Positions 9,830 through 23,914 of a stretch of 64,000 nucleotides of DNA are shown piece after piece; the first letter of the stretch is position 1, and each line of letters opens with the position of its first letter. This stretch comes from Isoetes taiwanensis (Eukaryota; Streptophyta; Lycopodiopsida; Isoetales; Isoetaceae). Position numbers and translations under genes: made by a program. Location: NCBI GenBank assembly GCA_021234155.1, contig JAJEKV010000005.1, forward strand, positions 16,662,089 through 16,726,088. Direction: 5' to 3'. The notes under the pieces were generated by a model that did not search any database, had not been told where the DNA came from, and was given only the letters and a program-made list of their open reading frames with translations.

Positions 9830-11950
9830 GTTCTTCAAAAAAAAAAATTGAATGATTTGTGTTGCAATTAGTCAATGTTTGCATTGCAGTGGTCTTTGAT
9901 GATAGATACGGATTTTAATAGGATCTCTTTTGTCTAAAGATAAATAATTATTTCTGTACTCTAGTTTTTGGGTTAGTATGAAATTGCTTAAATGTTTGAC
10001 ATGTTGTGTTCAGAAATTGGCAGGGATAGAAAAGATTCTTTGCAGATTGGATACATAAAAGTTTCTATATTTTCTAATCCTGGAAGATCCCAAGAAACCT
10101 GGCACTGTTTTCCTTGGTGCCAAATAGAGTGGGGTATAGTCTAAACTCTAAAACAGAAGGCAAAACAGAAGCACTAGCTAGGGGAACTCAGGCAGTTATT
10201 ATGTAAGTTCTAGATATGAATGCATCATGTAGTCTGTTTATTCTTTGTGAACTGTTAAATAATGTTATGGGATCTGTTAAATAATGTAATATTAAATATA
10301 CTGTCTTTGAGACATTACAGCTCAAAAATTTCTTAAGACTAGGGAATAAAGAAGCCAAACATCATTTCAGATTAATGGAGCAATGGTTTGCTTCAGTTGA
10401 AGGCCTCAAAAAGAAATCTTCGAAGGCCATCTCTGGAGTTATCAAGTGCCATATTTATGCTTCCAGCTTAACTTTCCAAACGCTTCAGTGTATTGACCTG
10501 TTCGGGTGAGACTCAAGGGTAGCAGGTCATGAGTTCAATTTTATGGGAAAAATAACTGCAAAGCTTATCAATTCACCCAGGACGCCATTAAAGAGTAATA
10601 ATGTCCAGTTTTGCGCTAAGATGAATTGAAGGAAGATGATGTCGCGATGGTTTTTAATGAGAGTTACTCCCTTTCACACGTGCAGCACTCATATTTCAAT
10701 ATGAAACCGAAGATTGGTTTGAAGTAGTCTTTTAACATTCAAGTTGTTTGATTATAAAGACACTCAGTTTTGAATCTTATAATCTGTCCAAAAGCTTGTG
10801 CAGTCGATGGATCATCTAGAAGGTCGTATGCTCAAATTAGACACAGTATTGCATTGTGTTGAAGAATATATGTTTTTCAAGGCATTGTCCTAAGATCTAT
10901 TTTGTTTCTAATGCAGAAAGTGTCTGCTACTTTTACAAATGATCATCCCAACTTGGCAAGGTTCATGACAAGCCAGCTTGGCCGATTGGTGATATATTCA
11001 TTAGTGTCTTGACATTCCTGGTCGAATTTCAATATACAATATCTTTAATGAGATGGAAAATTGATCTTTATTAAAGCTGTTGGATTGCATATAGGTTAAT
11101 TGCCTTAAACCTAGAAGATTTAGTAGTGGTTTACAGATTTGGATGGCAGCTTAGTTGCCTAATATGATGGTCATGTGTTCAATATTATTTTTTGAAAGAA
11201 ACACTTTAGAACCCTTAAAGTAGGTAACTTCTTGAAGGAACCAAAGGTCATTGCATATATTTAAGAAGTCCATGTGCACATTCCTATGCTACATTCATGT
11301 ATTCTTTTTTGGATTGGTTCCAATGAAATGAACTATTAATCCAAATGGATTGGTTCCTACAAACTGAGACCTTTGATATAGTAAGCTAAACTACCATTCC
11401 AACTGCACACACAAGTATTTAAGTTTGCCTCGCATCTAGACTACATATCAAAACACGACACATCGAACTAGATCAACTATAACTACTCTACTATCAAACA
11501 AAATTCCAGGCAATAAGTGAGTTGACAGAGGGGATACGCTCACTTCTATGCACACAGGGGCCAGGAAAGAGAAATGTTTGCGCCGGCCTTGACTGTCGCG
11601 ATAAATTTTTTGTATGTTTTATAGTATAAGGATGCACGCTAAAAACTACTTTAAAACATGCCAGGAGGTTGCCCCTAAGAAACAATATGGAGAAGCCTTC
11701 AATTTCCAACCTTGAGAGCATAAATAGGCTACTGATAATCTTCCGCCTCAAATCCTTCTCCTCTCACCATAACCTCTTCGAGGGGCCCCTCTAACCTGTA
11801 GGCTACCTGAGCATACAGTTTTTCTAACATCTTCTACGTGATCATACAGTTTTTCCAAATTTTCTACCTAATTTGTCAACATTTTGCCAGCCCCCACCTG
11901 ACGTGGCACAGATCCAGACCATCCAATCTGCAAATCAAGGGCTGAGATAT
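9830..11950. other. Intergenic, no gene identified
   Basis: This is AT-rich sequence with short A runs (9838). One exon-like stretch at about 10915-10985 has a plausible acceptor and open frame (VSATFTNDHPNLARFMTSQL), but it could not be joined to other exons. Nothing else is supportable. Confidence 0.5.
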
Positions 11951-11961
11951 ATGCCACCTCA

Positions 11962-12364
11962 GGCCCTTTTTCCACGGTAGTCTTATCTCTAAAAGTCACA
12001 TATTTTATCCAATGATGTTTGGCCACCTATTGTCTTAAAAGTAAATCATTTTTCCACTATAAAAATAAGACATGTCTTATTTAGGTTCGGAATAGGTTTG
12101 GATACCAAATGGAGTCTTATTTTATTCCGGGGGATTTCCCCCGCCGTAAAAAAGGACACCTGTCTTATTTCAATATATAACTAAAATACGTGTCTTATTT
12201 TTTCATGCTTTTCCACTAGTATTTTAATGGTGTCATATTTTATGACTACCATGCAGTAGAAAAGTAAGTTTAAATTTGTGTCTCTCATTTTTAGCTCTGG
12301 AGTCACAAATGGTGTCGTATATTGTATATGACATCCATATTTTGCGAGGTGTGGAAAAAGGGCC
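11962..12364. mobile_element. PIF/Harbinger (Tourist)-type MITE, full length
   Basis: The 403-bp element has perfect 14-bp inverted ends, GGCCCTTTTTCCAC and its reverse complement. It is flanked by TCA at 11959-11961 and 12365-12367. The 3-bp TNA duplication and the ends place it with PIF/Harbinger. It aligns along its length with the copy at 1603-1998. There is no ORF of note. Confidence 0.85.
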
Positions 12365-12369
12365 TCAGG

Positions 12370-13930
12370 TGGGTGCAAAACGAACACTGCAAAAGTTAAG
12401 GGAAACAATAAACTTCCAACGTTTGAGTTTGGTATCTCTCGCATGGTTGGGCTAAGATTTCGGGCATTTAGAGGTCATGTTGCTTTTTTGGATTTTTATA
12501 TGGCTTTTATTTTGAAAGGTTAGAAAGAATAAAATTTTTTTGGAGGTCGTTTTTCTGGGGCGTGGATAGGATCAGATCCTCCCGTCTTTTTTTGGCTGGG
12601 GTAGCGGAGTAAGCGGAGGCGGAGAAAAGGCTTGGAAGCGGAGAGGTGGAAGCGGTAGGTGGGGTAAGGCGAGGAGAAGAAGGGCGGCAAAGCCCACAGA
12701 TGCTATGGTGGATGAAGCCCACAGATGCTATGGCGGTTGAAGCCATCGACTATGGCGGATGATGGCATATCCCCTAGTGGCAGCGCTAATTTGTGGCATG
12801 TCGGCTTTGATGTTGTTTGCTTGTAGCATTTAGGCATCTGAATGCCTTGCTTTGCTGCTGCTTGCTTGTAGCATTTATGCATTTATGTAGGATAGGTAAG
12901 ATGGCATTAGAAGGGTTCTGGTGAGGCCGACATGGCCCGGAGGTTCGAATCCTCCAGCCCTGGTGTAAACAGCCATATGCATGCGTTGTCTGAGTGCATC
13001 CGATTGCTATGAAGATGATTGATTCCGAGATTGCGCAAGATTGATTTTGGCAGCAGGTTTCATTCAAGCAGTCGAAATTTTGGATTGACTGTAGGATTAA
13101 TTGGGGGAGCAGTGCAGGGTCAATTGGGGCAGTTTGGCTTAGCACAGGCAGTCTGGTTAAGCAGAGAGACCATGGTTTTGTAGAAATTGTTAATGCTATG
13201 GTTTATTATGCGAATGCTATTTTCAATCGAGACCATAGGGAATGGCATGGTAAGTTTTTGGGAAATTGTTAATAGCCATGGATTTGGCACAATACTAGGA
13301 ATATGCCGCCAATCAATGGCTCCAATTCTCATAATACTCGAAAATAGAGAATAATATTTGAAGACCAGACATTCATGCCAGAATCACCGTTCAAAAAGTA
13401 TCCAAGATCTGCCAAGCCCCAATATGATTTGTCCAATGCTATTTTTGGTTTCGGTTCTGAACGCTTTCAGAAAGGCTTTCGAATCATTTAGCTGTTGTCC
13501 AAGCTCATTCCAGAACTATGGACTATAGGGACTGTGAAAAGAACACAACAGCATCACCTAAACAATTTCGTCCCTTTTTAGGACGTTGATTGCTATAAGG
13601 CCTCCAACCTGCTAGTTAAGGTGAACAACCGACATGGGCTGTGCCAAATGAATCGTCTTCAGATCATCTAGCATAACCAGCCCCATGTTCCACCTAATAA
13701 ACCAAATATATAATCAAGCGCGCCTTACATTCCAGAGTCTATTTGAGCATGCATATAGGTTGTATGGAAAGGCAAAACTTCAAACCTGTATTCTTGGGCA
13801 AGCTTGAACCTCCAATCCTCTCACGTATAATCCCAATCAATCGTCAGGCATGTGTCCCAGATAGCCAAGTTCTTGTAAACGGACTTGTTTGAACCTCTGA
13901 ATCTACATGTTTCACAAGTACTGTGGATTG
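12370..13930. other. Intergenic with an old dispersed repeat
   Basis: No gene is recognised. About 13195-13330 (gggaatggcatgg ... atatgccgccaatcaatggc) matches 20140-20250, marking a dispersed repeat. Near 12700 a short unit (gatgaagcccacagatgctatgg) is duplicated. A T-arm-like hairpin lies at 12939-12955 without the rest of a tRNA. Confidence 0.5.
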
Positions 13931-13933
13931 AAG

Positions 13934-18184
<4,251 letters not shown>

Positions 18185-18314
18185 GTTTCCTTTGCTCTGC
18201 TCAGAAGATGATCCGAGAAGAACAGAGGCAGGCTTTCGGAGGGAAACTTTCTGATTGGTACACGTACTCCTGGTTTTGCCATGTCATCTTGGCAAGTGTG
18301 TTTAAAAAAAGGTA

Positions 18315-18458
18315 GGGAAAACTACCAAAATACCTCTATGAGTTTGTGTGTGAGTTTGTGTGTATTTTGGTAATTACACAAACTCATAGGGGGGTTGAAA
18401 CTCATAAGGGCATTTTAGTAATTACATAAACTCATAGGGGTATTTTGGTAGTTTTCCC
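18315..18458. mobile_element. Small foldback element upstream of MCM5
   Basis: About 31 bp at the left end (gggaaaactaccaaaatacc...) recur almost perfectly as the inverted right end (...ggtattttggtagttttccc). The centre holds further copies of aaactcatagggg in both orientations. The whole would fold into a hairpin. It begins about 130 bp upstream of the MCM5 start codon. No target duplication is evident. Confidence 0.65.
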
Positions 18459-18464
18459 AAAACA

Positions 18465-18600
18465 ATATAGGGTAGGTTATAATTTGTGTGGCCGTTTAAA
18501 GTTTAAAGTATCGTTTTCTTCGTATTCCCAAAAAAATATAGGGTAGGTTATAATTTGTGCGGCCGTTTAAAGTTTAAAGTATCGTTTTCTTCCTATGTGT
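18465..18600. repeat. Direct duplication of about 70 bp in the MCM5 upstream region
   Basis: The segment atatagggtaggttataatt ... aagtatcgttttcttc occurs twice in tandem, with only a few differences. It lies 280-420 bp upstream of the MCM5 start codon, in the likely promoter region. Confidence 0.7.
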
Positions 18601-18698
18601 TCTTACCTAGACTATAGTCACATTTAAAGTACAATTGCATTAAAAGAACCTTGTTCAAGGTAAGATCGCTGTGAACCTTGTAATTACCGCTGTGAAAA

Positions 18699-18707
18699 TT
18701 TTGGCGG
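18699..18707 (+). promoter_or_regulatory. E2F-like site upstream of MCM5
   Basis: TTTTGGCGG resembles the E2F/DP consensus (TTTSSCGS). It lies about 515 bp upstream of the MCM5 start codon. Plant MCM genes are commonly E2F-controlled in S phase, but one short match this far upstream may be chance. Confidence 0.25.
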
Positions 18708-18734
18708 TGCTTGTCGGTTTCCAGCCAGATAAAG

Positions 18735-20260
18735 CTGCAATATTTGCGTCTTGTATTTGCTGGAGGTATTTCAAGGATGGTTCGGATAAGATTTGGGCAT
18801 TGTATTGTATAAGAAATCGTATGGCAGGCATATGTTTGGAGTGTATCGAGCTACTTGTTGGCCTCTGAAGGTAGATGTCCGGAAATTGTCTGTGGCGCAT
18901 CTGTTTATTGTGTTTTCTATTTGCATGGTATGAATTTAGAAGGAGACAGGTGCGCACATAGGATGTTTCTTGGGCAGACAGGTCAGTATTGCATGCCATT
19001 GTTGCCGGTTTGCAGCTTGTTGCATTCCGCAACTTCGTTTTGGCGAGGCGTGTTGCTTCGGCAGCTTCATTTTGGTTCAGCTATCTGCTATATTGCATTC
19101 CGACAGTCTCATGTATTGCCCCTTTGCTTGGCCTTAATTTTTTTCCAACAGACCATATGTTCGTTTTGCACCATTGACTTTGGCATATGTTTTTTTTCTC
19201 AAAATTCTGATGGCCTTTGGTCTGGCATAAAGCATAGAATATCCGCCAGATCGATGGTCATAAATGAAAGATAACTATAAGACCCATAAAGGTGAATAAA
19301 TAATGAAAGATGCAAAAATAGACTTAGCACAAATTCCCTCCATAGTTGAGTCTGTCTGTATAGAGAAATGTGCCGCCGATATATTTCTCGTACATATAAA
19401 TTAGCTGTAAATAAAAAACTAGTTTCAAAAGTGGAGCTTCGATAAACCTGCAATATTTGTGTCTGTTATTTGGCTGGGGTGTTTCTGGCATGGTTGGGCC
19501 AAGATTTGGGCCTTGTATCATATGGTATGTTTTCACTGATTCGAGCTGCATGGTATGAGGATAGAAGGAAAGGGCTGCGCACATGGCCAAATCTGTTCGG
19601 CGGGCAGGTCTCCTAACATATTGATTATGTCGGGTGTGGAATTCTGAGCAAATTGAGAGCCCTGGGGATGGAGCGATCTGTTTGAATCCATAAATGCACG
19701 GGGTGATCATGAAGCCGATTCTTTGGGTTGTTCATAAACCCATGCTTGAGGGCTCGTCATTTTTGTGTGTTCTTTAAGGCAGGTTCAAAAACACAGGCGC
19801 TTTAAACACCAAAGATGAGTTTTGACACGGCAGGGGCAGACCTGTCTGCCGATTCTTGAAATTCAATGGGATGTCGGGGCATTCTAACCGGCAGAGCTTT
19901 TATGTGGGATTCACATGCTGAGAGATGGCAACTATGCAGGCCTCTGACTTCCAACAGCTGAGGAAATGTAGATTTGGTGCAGGCAAAGCAGGGTTTCATC
20001 CAGGGCAAAGCTGGAAGGCTTCTTTCCGGCAGTTTCTTTTTTTCTTGCTTCTTTTTTCTTTTCTTCCGGGTTTTTTTTTTCCCACCATTATTCTTTTAGA
20101 TCTGGCAATATAATTTCGATACCATATCTTCAATCCAGCCAGACTATAGGAAATGGCATGTTGACTTTTCAGCAAAATGTTAGTAGCCGTGGATCTGGCA
20201 TAAAACCAAAAATATGCCATCAATCAATCAACGGCTTCCAATCAACATTGGATAAAAAAA
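18735..20260. repeat. Old dispersed and duplicated repeats
   Basis: The segment at about 18735-18860 (aaagctgcaatatttgcgtc ... gggcattgtattgtataag) has a diverged direct copy at about 19440-19555. The segment at about 20110-20250 matches 13195-13330. No recognisable protein is encoded. A pyrimidine-rich tract lies at 20030-20090. Confidence 0.5.
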
Positions 20261-21400
20261 ACTGATAAAGAACGATAAATAACGTAAAATAATCTACAAT
20301 AGAAAATTGGTTTCAGAAGTAGATTTTCGAAAGAAACAAAGAAAATTGACCTGAAAACGCAAATATATTTGTGTAATTTCGTCTAATGATCTTGTCGTAG
20401 TGTTGTAACAAAATTTTGAAAATATAAGAAGCTAAAAAATTTCCCCTTCCTAAGTCTCTCACGGTAGTGACTCTAGTTTTAGATCAAGAAGAAAGTTAAA
20501 TTGCCCTGTCATTCTGCTCCCATGGGCTCTTGCTCAAACATGAGGTGTGTTTGCCTTTGGTATGTATACATGGTTAGATAGATATATGTATGTACGCAAT
20601 GGATATATTAATATCTTAAGTGCTTTTATTATTGAATTTTGAATTCTTTACAACAAAGGGATAAGCGATGAAAGAGACACAAAATGAAGCAACAAATGAT
20701 ACCTTGTTTGTGCAAAGACATTTAGTTAAGTAGATTTAGCTCTTCTATGTGACATAGATTTGGTGCCGGGACTATAAATTGCGGCAAGCCTACCAGTTTT
20801 CAGCTGGGAACTGTCTTTCCCAGGTGGATTCCCTAACACATGAACCTAAGGATCTTCTTCCAATGGACATTTTCAACTTCTTGTAACAACGAATTCTGAT
20901 TACAAATGCTAGAAATCTGTGTAACAAAAGTAATGCATCAGGCATGCATTTGACACATTTGACTAATGATTATGATATCCTTTTTATTGCTCACTTGGGA
21001 TCATTGGATCCCAAGATAATATCAGGAATATTCTAAATCAGAGGATATGCATTTACACCTCACACCAATGTATAAAAATGCTCCCCATACACGCACTTAT
21101 ATACGTAGTACATGACAAAAAAATAGAAACGATTTCATACAAGAACAAAGCGAAGCACCATCTCCTAATTTATATCACACTTTATGCCTATGAATAAGAA
21201 GCTTGAATTCCCAGCAGCAAACATAGCTATGGCAAACCATATGAGGAATTGGGTGCTAAAATCTGGTTTCACACAAAGCCAATGCAAACAATCCCGTTGA
21301 CATCAAAGAGGCTCCATTACAACAGAGCTCAACTCCCTTGTGAACTTAATGGTCGTCTATTCGAAGGCCTAATGGCACCAGCAGAGTAATCAGTCCTCTG
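20260..21400. other. Intergenic, no gene identified
   Basis: This is AT-rich sequence without long frames, recognisable repeats or clear signals. Confidence 0.4.
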
Positions 21401-21401
21401 G

Positions 21402-21515
21402 ACTGAGTTCATACAGCAACCATTGATCTGTAATGAGATCATCTTCACTCCAAGACCAGGATTCTGCCAGCACCTCCAACTCTGCTTCATTTGCTCCAGG
21501 CCTTACCGATCTTGC
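21402..21515 (-). CDS. Possible isolated terminal exon, acidic C-terminus
   Basis: On the minus strand an open frame ends in EAELEVLAESWSWSEDDLIT and then DQWLLYELSPED plus a TGA at 21402-21404. The acidic, Trp-rich composition is protein-like rather than random. No upstream exon, domain or family could be identified. It could be the last exon of a gene or a stranded fragment. Confidence 0.2.
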
Positions 21516-21930
21516 AACATATCAACCAGTCATGCTGCATAAATCCGATCTACCTGCATGAGTTTTCTTCTGATTAGGATCTGGCCACCCCATTGGATAT
21601 TGAATAACACCGAAGAGTGTTCAACTTGACGCCTTGATGCAAAAGTGTCAAGTATCAGTTCTACTCATTTTAATTGGGTTGGGCCACTTCCAAAGGGAGG
21701 ACTATAAAAATGCTTATATAGTAGGCATGTCGGCCTTCCTTTACCATTCATTGTAGTTATTTTCAACTGTACATATAGACGAGGAAGCATTCCAGCCATC
21801 ATAAGTTAGTCGAAATAGTACCCATAGCATTCTTCCAATATGTTGATATTTGGCATGATTAATGCGTCATTATTTTGAGGCTGGATCTTTGTTTGACCAT
21901 TACTTCGCATCAAATATACCATTCTTATAC

Positions 21931-22167
21931 CCCGGGGGATTCACTTATAACAAAGGGGATATGCCATCTGCGTTCAGGGTGTAGTAAAAAACCCCCTAGT
22001 ATACTGACTTATGAAAGCTATTTTAACCCCTTTAAGTATATGGTTTACCCCAAATAGTGGTTAAAAAACCCCTAGTATGGTACGTATGCCTACGTAAAGT
22101 GGTCGAAAAAACCCCTTATAGTTGAACTCACATGTTCTATACGCCCAACAAATGTGAATCCCCCGGG
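21931..22167. mobile_element. hAT-type MITE with a perfect 8-bp target duplication
   Basis: The 237-bp element has perfect 14-bp inverted ends, CCCGGGGGATTCAC and its reverse complement. It is flanked on both sides by TCTTATAC (21923-21930 and 22168-22175). An 8-bp duplication is characteristic of hAT transposons. The interior is AT-rich with several internal aaaaacccc motifs and no coding capacity. The perfect ends and duplication indicate a comparatively recent insertion. Confidence 0.85.
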
Positions 22168-22179
22168 TCTTATACATTT

Positions 22180-23900
22180 AGTTCATTCATAAGATTGGCA
22201 GCAACACCTTATCCTCCTCGCAAAATCAAGCTTCTTGTCTCTTCTTGCAAGCAGGTATTCCTTTGCTTCTCGACCAGCCTCTAAGAGCAGCATCTTCCTC
22301 GGGATTCCATGGCCCTTTGATTCTGTCACTTTCTTCCACATAGGTGGATGCCTTCATGCTCAAAGATGCCATAGCCCACTACAGATTTCCCTATTCCTGC
22401 TTCCACCAAAGCCATGGCATTAAAGAAATTGTTTAAATTCAAAAATCATAGTTGTCGAAACCATAGCCAGAGCGCAAAGATTTGGCTTTTGCCCTGCTCT
22501 CATCTGCTTCGGATCTCCATGGTGCCTGCTTTTGATCCGTGCTCTGTACCTGCAACTACTAATAGCGGCCAACATCCACATGCTCGAGAAGAAATTACAG
22601 AAGAAGGGCGCCACATCGAGGGGCTATAGTTTGCAGGTGTGCAAGCAAAATCGGCCATGGTTTCTGCGGGAAAGAATAAAGGGAAAAATAAAATATTAGA
22701 GCCCCCGAGTTTTACTACTGGAACTGAGAAGAGATGTCACAAAGCATGAGCTAAAAGGATTCTTTCAGGCGCATGACAGAGATTTACCATTTAAAACCAT
22801 GCTTTGCCAGTTATAACACATAGCAGAACCACGGTGGAATCGCCATCACAGGCATAGGATGTCTCCGGAAAGAAGCATTGCCCAATATTTCTTTCAATGA
22901 AAATTCTACAGTGTGGAAATTCTTTCTTTGTTGATGGAAGGTCAAGATGGATGCCTCGACATTGAAAGTGTAGCAATTATATATGTTAAGAAAGATGGGC
23001 ACAAATGCACAGGCTCCTACTAAGCATGGCAACGTCTGGCACACGTTTTACTAGTTTTCCCTAAATTTACAAGAAATTTATTCCAACGGCCTTGGCCGCT
23101 GTGAACATTTCTTTTGGTCAACTGATGCAAACGACACCCTATCTAGAAAATACTCGATGCAATATCAAAACGTAATAGATATATTGACTTCGATTAGGAC
23201 ATGATTATAGTTCAAACAGTGTGATGCATCATCAACACTGCAAGAGACACATTGGAATAGACAAGGAATAGACATGGCATGCAAGTTTGCTTATTATGAA
23301 GAATCTGTAGGGGCCGGTATAGTTGCAAGAAACATCGGCCATTTATAGTTGCAATATTGTCGAGCTCGACAATGCAGGAAATAATGGAGCACAACATGCA
23401 AAATGGAACCTTGCAAAGCATAATTTTTCAGATAAGTTGAGGTGCAATGCGGAAGCAAAATATGCCACAGCATCATGGTAAACAGTAAAGAACATGCCTT
23501 TCCAGCAAAAGGTACCAAGAAGGTGGGAAGCCGCCAGGGAATCTTAACATAACTTGCAAATGCAAGCTTTATTTTTGTAGCAAGACTAGTCATAAAACCT
23601 CAAGGAAAGACCTCAAAAGAATATTGCTAGGCAAGCTCTCCAAATATGAGATCAAACCTGAATAATTTGAGGAGGCGCTGGTCTAATATGACTGCAAATC
23701 TAAGTCGTACATCTAGCTAAATTTAAGCCATACACTTATGCTAAACTAACATGTCAATTGTAATCTGCCACCGCCAACACCTAGCATGTGCACAATGTTA
23801 ATGATACAATTTCCAAATTCCTTATATAAATGGTGCAAATATAGCAGAATGCATTTGCTCTTCTAATTCGAGAGCAACATAGAAAGGGGGCCATAACTTT
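22180..23900. other. Intergenic, no gene identified
   Basis: Only short frames without recognisable motifs are present. No repeats stand out by eye. Confidence 0.4.
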
Positions 23901-23914
23901 AGCAAACAAACTCT

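Noticed and set aside
12939-12955. Perfect T-arm (ggagg ttcgaat cctcc) suggesting a tRNA gene
   Set aside because: No matching acceptor, D-arm or anticodon arm can be drawn upstream at tRNA distances. At best it is a SINE or tRNA relic.
22235-22629. Overlapping short plus-strand frames resembling a small gene after the hAT MITE
   Set aside because: No domain, no consistent splice sites and no frame conservation visible.
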